Shown: positions 8,479 to 18,171 of the stretch, one piece after another
Numbering within the stretch: position 1 is the stretch's first letter
Layout of the letters: every line of letters begins with the position of its first letter
NCBI GenBank assembly: GCA_009684525.1
Contig: WKKR01000005.1
Location: 124,001 to 188,000, forward strand
Source of the DNA: Geobacter sp.
GTDB lineage: Bacteria > Desulfobacterota > Desulfuromonadia > Geobacterales > DSM-12255
Direction of reading: 5' to 3'
DNA: 64,000 bases
Program-made: the position numbers and the translations under genes
The notes under the pieces: model-generated
Seen by the model: only the letters and a program-made list of their open reading frames with translations
Database searches by the model: none
Told to the model about the DNA's origin: nothing

Positions 8479-9237
8479 ATGTTGTTCAGATCCCTGCTCT
8501 TCTGCCTGGTGGCACTGTTCGTCGGCACCAGCGCCCATGCAATCACCATCAAGAGCGTCACCTACACGACCAAGGACGCAGGCAAGATCGTCTTCGACCA
8601 CAACTTCCATATCAAACAGAGCGGGATCAACAATAACTGCAAGGCGTGCCACAACGAAATCTTCGACATGAAGAAAAAGGTGCGTTACACCATGGCCGAC
8701 ATGGAGCAGGGCAAATCCTGCGGCGCCTGCCACGGAAAGACCGCTTTCAGCCTCAAGGACTGTGCCCGCTGCCACACGGTAAAAGACATCACCTTCAAGG
8801 TCAAGGAAACCGGCTCCCTGGCATTCAGCCATGGCAACCATGCCAAGAAATATGCCTGCGGCACCTGCCATCCCAGACTATACAATGCCGGCGGCGGCAA
8901 CAAGCGTGTCAGCATGGCTGAGATGGAAAAGGGCAAATCGTGCGGCGCCTGCCATACCGGCAAGGAAGCCTTCCCGCTGGCGGCTTGCGGCAAGTGTCAC
9001 CCCACCAAGGAAGTGACCTACAAGGTGAAAGGTGCCGGCAGGGTACTCTTCAGCCACAAGGTCCACACCGAAATCGCCCGGTGCAATGACTGCCATACCA
9101 AGGTCTTCGGCTACGGCAAAGCGAAGAAGGTGTTCTCCATGGATGATATGGAAAAGGGCAAATCGTGCGGCGCCTGCCACAACGGCAAGAAGGCGTTCAC
9201 GGTCAAGGCCAACTGTGCTATCTGCCACAAAATGTAA
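8479..9237 (+). CDS. Nine-haem periplasmic cytochrome made of three triheme repeats
   Basis: 252 residues from the ATG after TTGAGGAGG. The signal peptide ends near AHA (residue 21). The rest is three tandem copies of a ~72-residue unit (about 26-99, 103-174, 179-250). Each has a FxHxxH-type segment, a first haem, a MexGKSCGACH haem and a third CxxCH, giving haem cysteines at 54, 81, 95, 127, 155, 170, 202, 230 and 246. The architecture matches the c7-type triheme 'nanowire' repeat. It should shuttle electrons through the periplasm. A haem-sensor gene follows 12 bases later, suggesting co-transcription. Confidence 0.93.
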   Translation: MLFRSLLFCLVALFVGTSAHAITIKSVTYTTKDAGKIVFDHNFHIKQSGINNNCKACHNEIFDMKKKVRYTMADMEQGKSCGACHGKTAFSLKDCARCHTVKDITFKVKETGSLAFSHGNHAKKYACGTCHPRLYNAGGGNKRVSMAEMEKGKSCGACHTGKEAFPLAACGKCHPTKEVTYKVKGAGRVLFSHKVHTEIARCNDCHTKVFGYGKAKKVFSMDDMEKGKSCGACHNGKKAFTVKANCAICHKM

Positions 9238-9249
9238 AAAGGGAACACC

Positions 9250-10074
9250 ATGTTCAAGTCTCTGACCGCTCGGGCCATCGTCCCGGTGGCCGTTGCAGTG
9301 ACGGGCTTCGTCATTATCTGCTGTATCCTGCTCTACTCGCTGATGAAGTCCGATATCATCAGCGATACGGTGACGTATGCCACGGGCCTGGCGGATACGG
9401 TCGTCAAGTCGACCCGTTACGCAATGCTCAAGAGTGACCGGGAGACGCTGAAAAACATCATTGACAACGTGGGAGAACAGAAACGCCTGGAGCATGTCCG
9501 GATCTTCAACAAGAAGGGACTGATCATGTTCTCCAGCGTCCATGGCGAGATCAACCGCTTCGTGGACAAAAAGGCTGCCGGATGCGTCGAATGCCATTCC
9601 GGACCGGTCCCCAAGGAGACCCTGGCAGCCATGCAGAAGGCCAGGCGCTTCACCAACGAGCGTGGAGTCGAGGTTTTGGCGATCACCGCGCCGATCTACA
9701 ATGAGCCCGAGTGTTCAGTCGCTCCGTGCCATATCCATCCTGCCGAGCAGAAGGTTCTCGGAACCCTGGATATCGGGCTTTCCCTGGCAGACCTGCTGCA
9801 GAATCTCAAGGTCATGCGGGAACGGATGATCGTCTTCAGCATCATGGTGCTGCTACTCACCGTTGGGGGGGTAGCAGCACTGCTCTGGAGAAACGTCTTC
9901 CTCCCCTTACGGCTTCTCACCGAATACACCGAGCGCACGGCCCAGGGCGATCTGACCGCCGAACTGCCCGACTGCGGTCCTGAACTTTCCCGGCTTGCCA
10001 ATAACGTGCGCACCCTCAGTGAAGAGCTGAAGCAAACGGAGAACTCTGCTCCGCGGGGAGAAGGCACTGAATAG
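9250..10074 (+). CDS. Stand-alone haem-type sensor with HAMP domain and no output domain
   Basis: 274 residues. TM1 is near 10-31. The periplasmic domain is clearly related to that of the kinase at 2203-3822, with CVECH (112-116) and CSVAPCH (CX4CH, 155-161) in equivalent positions. TM2 is near 193-213, then a HAMP domain to about residue 265. The protein then stops; no methyl-accepting, kinase or cyclase domain follows. It could be a partner that forms mixed dimers with the kinase, a haem-carrying subunit of the cytochrome complex, or a remnant. Conserved reading frame and operon position argue against a pseudogene. Confidence 0.85.
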   Translation: MFKSLTARAIVPVAVAVTGFVIICCILLYSLMKSDIISDTVTYATGLADTVVKSTRYAMLKSDRETLKNIIDNVGEQKRLEHVRIFNKKGLIMFSSVHGEINRFVDKKAAGCVECHSGPVPKETLAAMQKARRFTNERGVEVLAITAPIYNEPECSVAPCHIHPAEQKVLGTLDIGLSLADLLQNLKVMRERMIVFSIMVLLLTVGGVAALLWRNVFLPLRLLTEYTERTAQGDLTAELPDCGPELSRLANNVRTLSEELKQTENSAPRGEGTE

Positions 10075-10107
10075 GCCGGGCATCGCGTCAGTATGACGGG
10101 GAGGGTG

Positions 10108-10136
10108 TTGACACGTCACGGTTCAAAGGATAGAGT
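10108..10136 (+). promoter_or_regulatory. Putative sigma70 promoter
   Basis: Consensus TTGACA (10108-10113), 17 bases, then TAGAGT (10131-10136). It would start transcription about 50 bases before the 4-TM protein gene. Confidence 0.5.
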
Positions 10137-10191
10137 TTGCAGCAACTTCACATAGGACCGGTGCGGCACGGCATCGTGGCACATCCGAGAC

Positions 10192-10728
10192 ATGAGGAAC
10201 GGATCATCCCCCCAATCTGAGCAGAAACCGCCCCTCCAGGACTTTGAAGGCCTGCGCCAGGAGAGCGAGTCCCGCATCTCTCGATTGCATCTGAAGTCGG
10301 GCAACGGGCCACTCTCTTTAGCTCTTTTTATTGCGCTCAGCATTTTAGCCCAGAACGACTTCGCCATCCTCCCCTCGCTCCCGGACGAGGTTCTCGCCCT
10401 TCTCGGCCGGCCGCCGTCAACCAACATGATCAGCGCTGCCCTGGTACTCTACAGCTTTTCCGCGATCATCCTGATTCTCGGCAGGATGATGAGCGGTTCG
10501 GGGCGTTATGGCGGCGTTCTGCACGTGGGTTACCTCGCCGCCTTCTACACCTTTTACCACTTTGCCCATGCCCTTGCCGAGAATTTCTGGGCGGTATTCG
10601 CCGCAGGAGCAACGGTTCTCATCCTGGAAAGCTACCATCTCTGGACCTACTGCCGCGAGGAGATCCGTAAGGAACGCGAACTCCTAGCACAACTGGATCG
10701 GAAGGAAAAGAGCGGCTTCGCGCCATGA
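10192..10728 (+). CDS. Four-helix membrane protein of unknown function
   Basis: 178 residues. A polar N-terminus of about 40 residues is followed by hydrophobic segments near 43-60, 77-95, 106-125 and 130-148, and ends with a charged tail rich in Lys, Arg and Glu. No known family motif recognised. The ribosome site before the ATG is weak. It follows the cytochrome/sensor unit and could be a membrane component of it, but it also has its own promoter-like sequence, so operon membership is unsure. Confidence 0.65.
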   Translation: MRNGSSPQSEQKPPLQDFEGLRQESESRISRLHLKSGNGPLSLALFIALSILAQNDFAILPSLPDEVLALLGRPPSTNMISAALVLYSFSAIILILGRMMSGSGRYGGVLHVGYLAAFYTFYHFAHALAENFWAVFAAGATVLILESYHLWTYCREEIRKERELLAQLDRKEKSGFAP

Positions 10729-10801
10729 ACCCGCGCCGGTTTCCGGCGAGTTGCAACTGCCCGACTGCCGTGACACCAAGGTGCGACATCCCAGAAAAGG
10801 G

Positions 10802-10831
10802 TTGACACTTCTCACGCTCTCCTGTTACGGT
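10802..10831 (+). promoter_or_regulatory. Promoter of the thiamine operon
   Basis: TTGACA (10802-10807), then an extended -10 of the TGn-TAnnnT form (TGTTACGGT) at a spacing of 18. It lies about 55 bases upstream of the TPP riboswitch. Confidence 0.5.
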
Positions 10832-10888
10832 ACAAACACTTCAGTGCCATGCCGACCGCGGCATGTCGCCGTACAAACCAATAGTCCA

Positions 10889-10981
10889 ATCCCGCTGGGG
10901 GAGTTCGCAAGAACTGAGATGAAGCCTTGGGCTTCAAACCCTTTGAACCTGATCCGGTTAATCCCGGCGTAGGGAAGCGCG
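10889..10981 (+). promoter_or_regulatory. TPP riboswitch (THI element)
   Basis: The conserved core is unmistakable: GCTGGGGGAG, AACTGAGATGAAG, then TTGAACCTGATCCGGTTA and CGGCGTAGGGAAGCG. It binds thiamine pyrophosphate. It directly precedes a terminator hairpin and thiS, so it most likely acts by transcription termination when TPP is abundant. Confidence 0.96.
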
Positions 10982-11003
10982 CCCCGTCCGTTCCATCCCA
11001 TCC

Positions 11004-11026
11004 GGCCGCTTTCCGCGGCTTTTTTT
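11004..11026 (+). terminator. Riboswitch-controlled terminator
   Basis: GCCGC-TTTCC-GCGGC followed by seven T, 25 bases after the TPP aptamer and 31 before thiS. This is the expected expression platform. Confidence 0.8.
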
Positions 11027-11056
11027 GTTCCCTCCCGGCGAGTCTACAGGTGCCCC

Positions 11057-11254
11057 ATGCATATCACCGTAAACGGCGAAACCGTTCAGACCGGCGAAAC
11101 CACGCTGCTTGCCTATCTCGTCGCGACAGGCGTCAATCCCGCTGCGATCGCCGTCGAACTCAATCTCAACATCGTGGCAAAGAGCGATTATGCCCGGACC
11201 CCCCTGCAGGCCGGGGACAGGATCGAAATCGTCCATTTCGTCGGCGGCGGCTGA
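11057..11254 (+). CDS. thiS: Sulfur carrier protein ThiS
   Basis: 65 residues with a ubiquitin-like fold pattern and the required C-terminal Gly-Gly (ends VGGG). The C-terminus is adenylated and thiocarboxylated by partners not in this window, then donates sulfur to ThiG for the thiazole ring of thiamine. The opening MHITVNGE and the IEIVHFVGGG tail are typical. It is the first gene behind the TPP riboswitch and is followed by thiG, thiH and thiE in the same direction. Confidence 0.95.
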   Translation: MHITVNGETVQTGETTLLAYLVATGVNPAAIAVELNLNIVAKSDYARTPLQAGDRIEIVHFVGGG

Positions 11255-11374
11255 CAGGCTCTCGCTGCCACGTTCCCTCCGCATGCGGAAAGTGCCGGCA
11301 CCTCGTACCGGCGGATTGCCAGTTGCCGATACAGCACGGCAGCTTTGGTTGCTCATCGAACAAGGAGACTGATC

Positions 11375-12163
11375 ATGCCTCATCACTCGGATACACTGGT
11401 CATTGCCGGTCGGACGTTCCGTTCGCGCCTTCTGGTCGGAACCGGCAAGTTTTCATCCAATGCCGCCATGGTCGAAGCCATGGAGCACTCCGGCAGCGAA
11501 ATCGTCACCGTTGCCCTGCGCCGGGTCGATATCGACAACCCGCAGGACAGCATTCTCTCCCATATCGACCGGTCGAAATACCTGCTCCTGCCCAATACCA
11601 GCGGTGCACGGGATGCCGATGAAGCAGTGCGGCTGGCACGCCTTGCCCGTGCAGCAGGGTGCGAGCCATGGATAAAGCTGGAGGTCACTCCCGATCCCTA
11701 CTACCTGCTCCCCGACCCGATCGAGACCCTCAAGGCTGCCCAGATCCTGGTCAAGGACGGGTTCGTGGTCCTCCCCTACATCAACGCCGACCCGGTGCTG
11801 GCAAAGCACCTCCAGGAGGCGGGCACGGCTACGGTCATGCCGCTGGGCGCCCCCATCGGCACCAACAAAGGGGTCCGGACCCGCGACCAGATCGCCATCA
11901 TCATCGAGCAGGCCATCGTGCCGGTCATCGTCGATGCCGGTCTCGGTGCGCCCTCCCATGCTGCCGAAGCCATGGAAATGGGTGCCGATGCGGTCCTGGT
12001 GAATACCGCCCTCGCCGTCACCCCCAACCCGGGGCTCATGGCCGCTGCCTTCCGGATGGGGGTCGAGGCTGGCAGGGCAGCCTACCAGGCAGGCCTTGGC
12101 AGCCAGAAGGAGCGGGCCGAGGCATCGAGCCCCCTCACCGGCTTTCTGGGGGGAGTGAAATGA
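11375..12163 (+). CDS. thiG: Thiazole synthase ThiG
   Basis: 262 residues from the ATG after AAGGAG (an upstream TTG in frame has no ribosome site). TIM-barrel enzyme that joins deoxyxylulose 5-phosphate, dehydroglycine and the ThiS thiocarboxylate. The Schiff-base lysine is Lys 101 in PWIKLEV, and phosphate-binding glycine motifs appear in VDAGLG and the closing repeats. The stop overlaps the thiH start (ATGA), so ThiG and ThiH are translationally coupled. A 120-base gap with a small hairpin separates it from thiS. The substrate deoxyxylulose phosphate is made by Dxs, encoded at 51 kb. Confidence 0.96.
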   Translation: MPHHSDTLVIAGRTFRSRLLVGTGKFSSNAAMVEAMEHSGSEIVTVALRRVDIDNPQDSILSHIDRSKYLLLPNTSGARDADEAVRLARLARAAGCEPWIKLEVTPDPYYLLPDPIETLKAAQILVKDGFVVLPYINADPVLAKHLQEAGTATVMPLGAPIGTNKGVRTRDQIAIIIEQAIVPVIVDAGLGAPSHAAEAMEMGADAVLVNTALAVTPNPGLMAAAFRMGVEAGRAAYQAGLGSQKERAEASSPLTGFLGGVK

Positions 12164-13326
12164 ACTTTTTCGAGCTGATCCAGACCTATCATCCCGACGA
12201 TGTGCTTGCCCGCATCGAGGCAAAGCGGTCCGAAGACGTGGAGCGGGCGCTCGGCGCCGACCGTTTGCGGGAAGAGGAGCTGATGGCCCTGCTCTCCCCT
12301 GCGGCAGAGCCGTTTCTGGAACAGATGGCCCAGAAGGCCCACCGCATCACCCGTCAGCGCTTCGGCAACACCATCCTGATGTATGCCCCGCTCTATATCT
12401 CCAACCTCTGCACCAACGGCTGTCTCTACTGCGGCTTCAACGCCACCAACCAGGTCCCCCGCCAGACCCTGACCCTGGACGAAGCCGAACGGGAAGCCAG
12501 GGTCCTGCATGATCGCGGCTTCCGCCACCTGTTACTGGTGACCGGCGAGGCGCCGAAGGCCGTGGACAACGACTATCTCGCCGCGGTGGTACGGCGCCTG
12601 CGGCCGCTCTTCAGCTCCATATCCATCGAAGTCTACCCCATGGACGAGGCAGGCTATGGCCAGATGGTCGAAGCAGGCGTCGATGGCCTGACTGTCTACC
12701 AGGAGACCTACGATCAGGCGCTCTATGCCCAGATGCACCCCTTTGGCAAAAAGCGCGACTACGCCTTCAGGCTGCTGGCCCCGGAGCGGGGAGGCGCAGC
12801 CGGTCTGCGCCGGATCGGGATCGGGGCACTGCTCGGCCTCGGGCAGTTCCGGGTGGAGAGCTTCTTCACCGGCCTCCATGCCCTCCACCTGTCGCGCCAC
12901 TTCTGGCGTTCCCACTTAAGCGTCTCCTTCCCCCGCATGCGCCCGGCCGAAGGAGGGTTTGCTCCGCTCAACCCGGTTACGGACCGGCAGTTCGTCCAGC
13001 TCCTCTGCGCTTTGCGCCTTTTGATGCCCGACGCCGGGCTGGTCCTCTCCACCCGCGAAAGTGCAGAACTGCGCGACAACCTGCTGCCGCTCGGCATCAC
13101 CCAGATGAGCGCCGGCTCCAGCACCGCTCCGGGCGGTTACGCCAGCCCGGAAGAGAGCACGCGCCAGTTCAACATCAGCGACGAGCGCTCGGCAGAGGCA
13201 GTGGAACAGATGATCAAAAGCCAGGGGTACGAGGTAGTCTGGAAGGATTGGGACAGGGCTTTTCTGGACCGGCCTGCCCCCCATGTCGCCCCTGACGGCA
13301 CTTCATCGGCTCTGGCAGCGCACTGA
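12160..13326 (+). CDS. thiH: Tyrosine lyase ThiH (radical SAM)
   Basis: 388 residues starting at the ATG that overlaps the thiG stop. The radical SAM cluster motif is CTNGCLYC (Cys 84, 88, 91). ThiH cleaves tyrosine to dehydroglycine and p-cresol under anaerobic conditions. This fits an anaerobe, since aerobes generally use the oxygen-dependent ThiO instead. C-terminal features of the biotin/thiamin synthesis-associated domain ([18 protein letters not shown]) are present. Length is as usual for the family. Confidence 0.96.
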   Translation: MNFFELIQTYHPDDVLARIEAKRSEDVERALGADRLREEELMALLSPAAEPFLEQMAQKAHRITRQRFGNTILMYAPLYISNLCTNGCLYCGFNATNQVPRQTLTLDEAEREARVLHDRGFRHLLLVTGEAPKAVDNDYLAAVVRRLRPLFSSISIEVYPMDEAGYGQMVEAGVDGLTVYQETYDQALYAQMHPFGKKRDYAFRLLAPERGGAAGLRRIGIGALLGLGQFRVESFFTGLHALHLSRHFWRSHLSVSFPRMRPAEGGFAPLNPVTDRQFVQLLCALRLLMPDAGLVLSTRESAELRDNLLPLGITQMSAGSSTAPGGYASPEESTRQFNISDERSAEAVEQMIKSQGYEVVWKDWDRAFLDRPAPHVAPDGTSSALAAH

Positions 13327-13380
13327 CCGGCAAATCTTCAGCGCATACCGATGTTGGCCGCATTTTGGGAGGATCGTTTC

Positions 13381-14031
13381 ATGCCCGTCGATTTTGACCT
13401 CTACCTCATCACCGACCGTCACCAGACCGGCGGCAGAGACCTGCCAACCGTTGTCGGAGAGGCGCTCGCCGGAGGAGCGCGCGCCGTGCAGCTCCGCGAA
13501 AAGGATCTCTCCAGCCGGGAACTCTACGAGCTGGCCCTGGAGTTGCGCAAGCTGACCGAACGCCACGGCGCCAGGCTCATCATCAACGACCGGATCGATA
13601 TCGCCCTGGCGGTAAATGCCGATGGTGTGCATCTGGGCAAGGAGAGCATCCCGATCCACCGTGCCCGCAAGCTCCTCGGCCCAACCAGGCTGATCGGAGT
13701 CTCCTGCCACAATCAGATCTGTGCCTTGACCGCCGAGGAAAACGGGGCAGACTTCATCACCTTCGGCCCAGTCTTCTTCACCCCGTCCAAGGCACAGTAT
13801 GGCGAACCGGTCGGGACCGACAAACTCGAAACCGTGGCCCAGCAGCTCAAGATGCCGGTCTTCGGCCTCGGCGGGATCAATCTGCGCAATACCCCGCAGG
13901 TATTGAACGCCCATGCCCACGGCATCGCCCTGATCTCTGCCATCATCGCCGCACCAGAACCGGCACGGGCCGCACAGGATCTCCTGGCAGCCATCGCAGG
14001 AGTCAAAGCCCAATCCCCGGTCACCGATTGA
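13381..14031 (+). CDS. thiE: Thiamine-phosphate synthase ThiE
   Basis: 216 residues from the ATG preceded by GGGAGGA; an upstream in-frame start lacks a ribosome site. TIM-barrel enzyme that couples HMP-pyrophosphate with thiazole phosphate. YLITDR near the start, QLREKDLS, the metal/pyrophosphate-binding NDRIDIALAVNADGVHLGKE and the glycine-rich FGLGGI are all standard. It is a single-domain ThiE, not fused to ThiD. It is the last thiamine gene of the riboswitch-controlled unit; thiC, thiD and thiF are not in the window. Confidence 0.95.
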   Translation: MPVDFDLYLITDRHQTGGRDLPTVVGEALAGGARAVQLREKDLSSRELYELALELRKLTERHGARLIINDRIDIALAVNADGVHLGKESIPIHRARKLLGPTRLIGVSCHNQICALTAEENGADFITFGPVFFTPSKAQYGEPVGTDKLETVAQQLKMPVFGLGGINLRNTPQVLNAHAHGIALISAIIAAPEPARAAQDLLAAIAGVKAQSPVTD

Positions 14032-14075
14032 CCCGGACAGCCGCCGTCACACCCCATTTCCGCGAAGGAGCGCCC

Positions 14076-14735
14076 ATGCCCGCACAAACCGCACGGTTCA
14101 CGAACGGAGACTCCGTTCCCATCGGCAAGATACTCTGTATCGGCCGCAACTACGTCGACCATATTCACGAACTGGGCAATGAAGTACCTGCAGCCCCGGT
14201 GATTTTCATGAAACCGGCCAGCTCGGTCATCTACGATGGCGGCTGCATCGTGATCCCCCCCTATTCGAGGGATTGCCACCATGAGGCAGAGCTGGCGGTG
14301 CTGATCGGGGCACGGGGGAAGGATATCCCCGAAAACCGGGCACTGGCGCATGTGGCGGGATACGGCGTGGCAATAGACCTGACACTGCGGGACGTACAGG
14401 CGGAGCTGAAAAAAAAGGGGCTCCCCTGGGACATCGCCAAGGGGTTCGACACCGCCTGCCCGCTCTCGACCTTTGTGCCTGCACGCGAGGTGACAGACCC
14501 CCAGAAGCTGCAGATCCACCTCTCAGTCAACGATCAGGAACGGCAGAACGGCTCCACCGGTCTGATGATTCACCCGGTGGCACAGATCATCAGCCATCTC
14601 TCCACCATCTTTACCCTGGAACAGGGGGACCTGATACTGACCGGCACCCCGGCCGGGGTCGGCCCCATCGTCTCCGGTGACCGGGTAGTGGCCGAGATCC
14701 CCGGAGTGGGCAGGCTCGGCGTGACCGTCAGATAA
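14076..14735 (+). CDS. Fumarylacetoacetate hydrolase-family protein
   Basis: 219 residues starting at the ATG after GAAGGAG, 44 bases beyond thiE. The FAH fold is clear: GRNYVDH near the start, MKPASSVI, the metal-binding HHEAELAVLIG, GYGVAIDLTLRD, and the closing LILTGTPAGVGP. Family members are acylpyruvate hydrolases, oxaloacetate decarboxylases or hydratases acting on 2-oxo-acid carbon chains with Mg or Mn. Which reaction applies cannot be read from sequence alone. It may share the thiamine transcript, but a functional link is not obvious. Confidence 0.9.
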   Translation: MPAQTARFTNGDSVPIGKILCIGRNYVDHIHELGNEVPAAPVIFMKPASSVIYDGGCIVIPPYSRDCHHEAELAVLIGARGKDIPENRALAHVAGYGVAIDLTLRDVQAELKKKGLPWDIAKGFDTACPLSTFVPAREVTDPQKLQIHLSVNDQERQNGSTGLMIHPVAQIISHLSTIFTLEQGDLILTGTPAGVGPIVSGDRVVAEIPGVGRLGVTVR

Positions 14736-14752
14736 TATAAGTATTTATATAT

Positions 14753-14782
14753 TTGACTCTCACATACCGACAGCAGTATAGT
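14753..14782 (+). promoter_or_regulatory. Sigma70-type promoter for the small zinc-ribbon gene
   Basis: TTGACT (14753-14758), 18-base spacer, TATAGT (14777-14782), within an AT-rich patch just after the FAH gene. The predicted transcript starts near 14789, about 20 bases before the small gene, leaving room for the CAGGGGG ribosome site. Confidence 0.6.
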
Positions 14783-14810
14783 TGGGAAAAGAACTTCAGG
14801 GGGTTTACCG

Positions 14811-14960
14811 GTGGATTATCAGAAAGAATGTCCGACGTGCCAGGGGTTGATGGTCCTGCTTCCCGGCTGAGGCGGTCTCTTCTGGCGGTGCCAGAAGTGC
14901 GGAGTCAGACAGCCGCTCACAAAGGACGACCTGCAGCCCAGCTGCTGCGGCAGCGAATGA
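14811..14960 (+). CDS. Small zinc-ribbon gene with in-frame UGA (candidate selenoprotein or decayed gene)
   Basis: Reading from the GTG at 14811 gives a 19-codon start containing CPTC (codons 7-10), then TGA at 14868-14870. The same frame continues GGLFWRCQKCG, then CC near the C-terminus, and ends at TGA 14958-14960, 49 sense codons if the UGA is decoded. The two CxxC pairs straddle the UGA as in a rubredoxin-like zinc ribbon. A perfect 8-bp hairpin with a GGT loop (14879-14897) starts 8 bases after the UGA, with its loop 16 bases downstream. Own promoter, CAGGGGG ribosome site and a terminator right after the second stop frame the unit exactly. Selenocysteine insertion, readthrough or a point-mutated pseudogene are all possible. 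Protein family not recognised. Confidence 0.45.
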
Positions 14961-14965
14961 CCAGG

Positions 14966-14993
14966 CGGGGGTGATAACTCACCCCCGTTTTTT
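14966..14993 (+). terminator. Rho-independent terminator of the small zinc-ribbon gene
   Basis: CGGGGGTGA-TAAC-TCACCCCCG, a 9-bp perfect stem, followed by six T. It begins six bases after the distal stop codon of the UGA-containing frame. Confidence 0.85.
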
Positions 14994-14999
14994 CGTGAC

Positions 15000-15028
15000 A
15001 AAAAAAAGGCCACGGGAAACCCGTGGCC
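15000..15028 (-). terminator. Rho-independent terminator of the cold-shock gene
   Basis: GGCCACGGG-TTT-CCCGTGGCC followed on the minus strand by eight T. Confidence 0.9.
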
Positions 15029-15051
15029 TGAGTAGAATACATCGTTCGGGA

Positions 15052-15252
15052 TTACTGTTTCACAACGTTAGCAGCCTGGAGTCCCTTGGCGCCCTGCACT
15101 ATGTCGAACGATACCCGCTGCCCCTCGGCCAGGCTCTTGAAGCCGTCGCCCTGGATCGAGGAGAAATGAACGAATACATCCTCGCCGTTCTCCTGTTCAA
15201 TGAACCCAAAACCTTTACTGTCGTTGAACCATTTTACCACGCCGTTCGCCAT
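15052..15252 (-). CDS. Cold-shock domain protein (CspA family)
   Basis: A 66-residue single CSD. The RNA-binding motifs RNP1 (KGFGFIEQ) and RNP2 (DVFVHFSSI) are intact, and the length is standard. It binds single-stranded RNA or DNA and probably acts as an RNA chaperone. It has its own promoter and terminator, so it is monocistronic. The good AGGAAG ribosome site fits the ATG start. Confidence 0.96.
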   Translation of the reverse strand: MANGVVKWFNDSKGFGFIEQENGEDVFVHFSSIQGDGFKSLAEGQRVSFDIVQGAKGLQAANVVKQ

Positions 15253-15319
15253 TCCAACTTCCTCCTGTCTGCATCCGCTGCAAGAATCGGGCGTTAGCTG
15301 TGCCCGCAGATTAGCGCGT

Positions 15320-15349
15320 ATTTAACACCCTTTCCACAACGGGTGTCAA
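15320..15349 (-). promoter_or_regulatory. Promoter of the cold-shock gene
   Basis: On the minus strand: TTGACA (15344-15349), 18 bases, TTAAAT (15320-15325). It leaves an untranslated leader of roughly 60 bases, usual for csp genes. The spacer carries a CACCC/GGGTG dyad. Confidence 0.5.
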
Positions 15350-15357
15350 GCGCATTT

Positions 15358-18021
<2,664 letters not shown>

Positions 18022-18142
18022 TGCTCTCCTCCTTGTTAATTGGCCGGAAACCGGCTTTTACTGAAAATCAATTCCGTTCAACAGGATTAAAAAACGTTTA
18101 GCCTTATTCAACGGGGGTTTAGCGATAATAAAACCCCCCAAT

Positions 18143-18168
18143 AAAAAAGCCGCCCGGTGGGCGGCTTT
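18143..18168 (-). terminator. Rho-independent terminator after glyS
   Basis: GCCGCCC-ACC-GGGCGGC followed on the minus strand by six T; three bases beyond the glyS stop codon. Confidence 0.9.
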
Positions 18169-18171
18169 CAT

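Noticed and set aside
10751-11622. Plus-strand frames crossing the TPP riboswitch and thiS
   Set aside because: They run through a well-defined riboswitch and terminator and are out of frame with thiS and thiG.
14753-14974. 73-codon frame overlapping the small zinc-ribbon gene
   Set aside because: Starts inside the -35 box of the promoter and has no domain pattern, whereas the other frame has paired CxxC motifs and matches the promoter, ribosome site and terminator.
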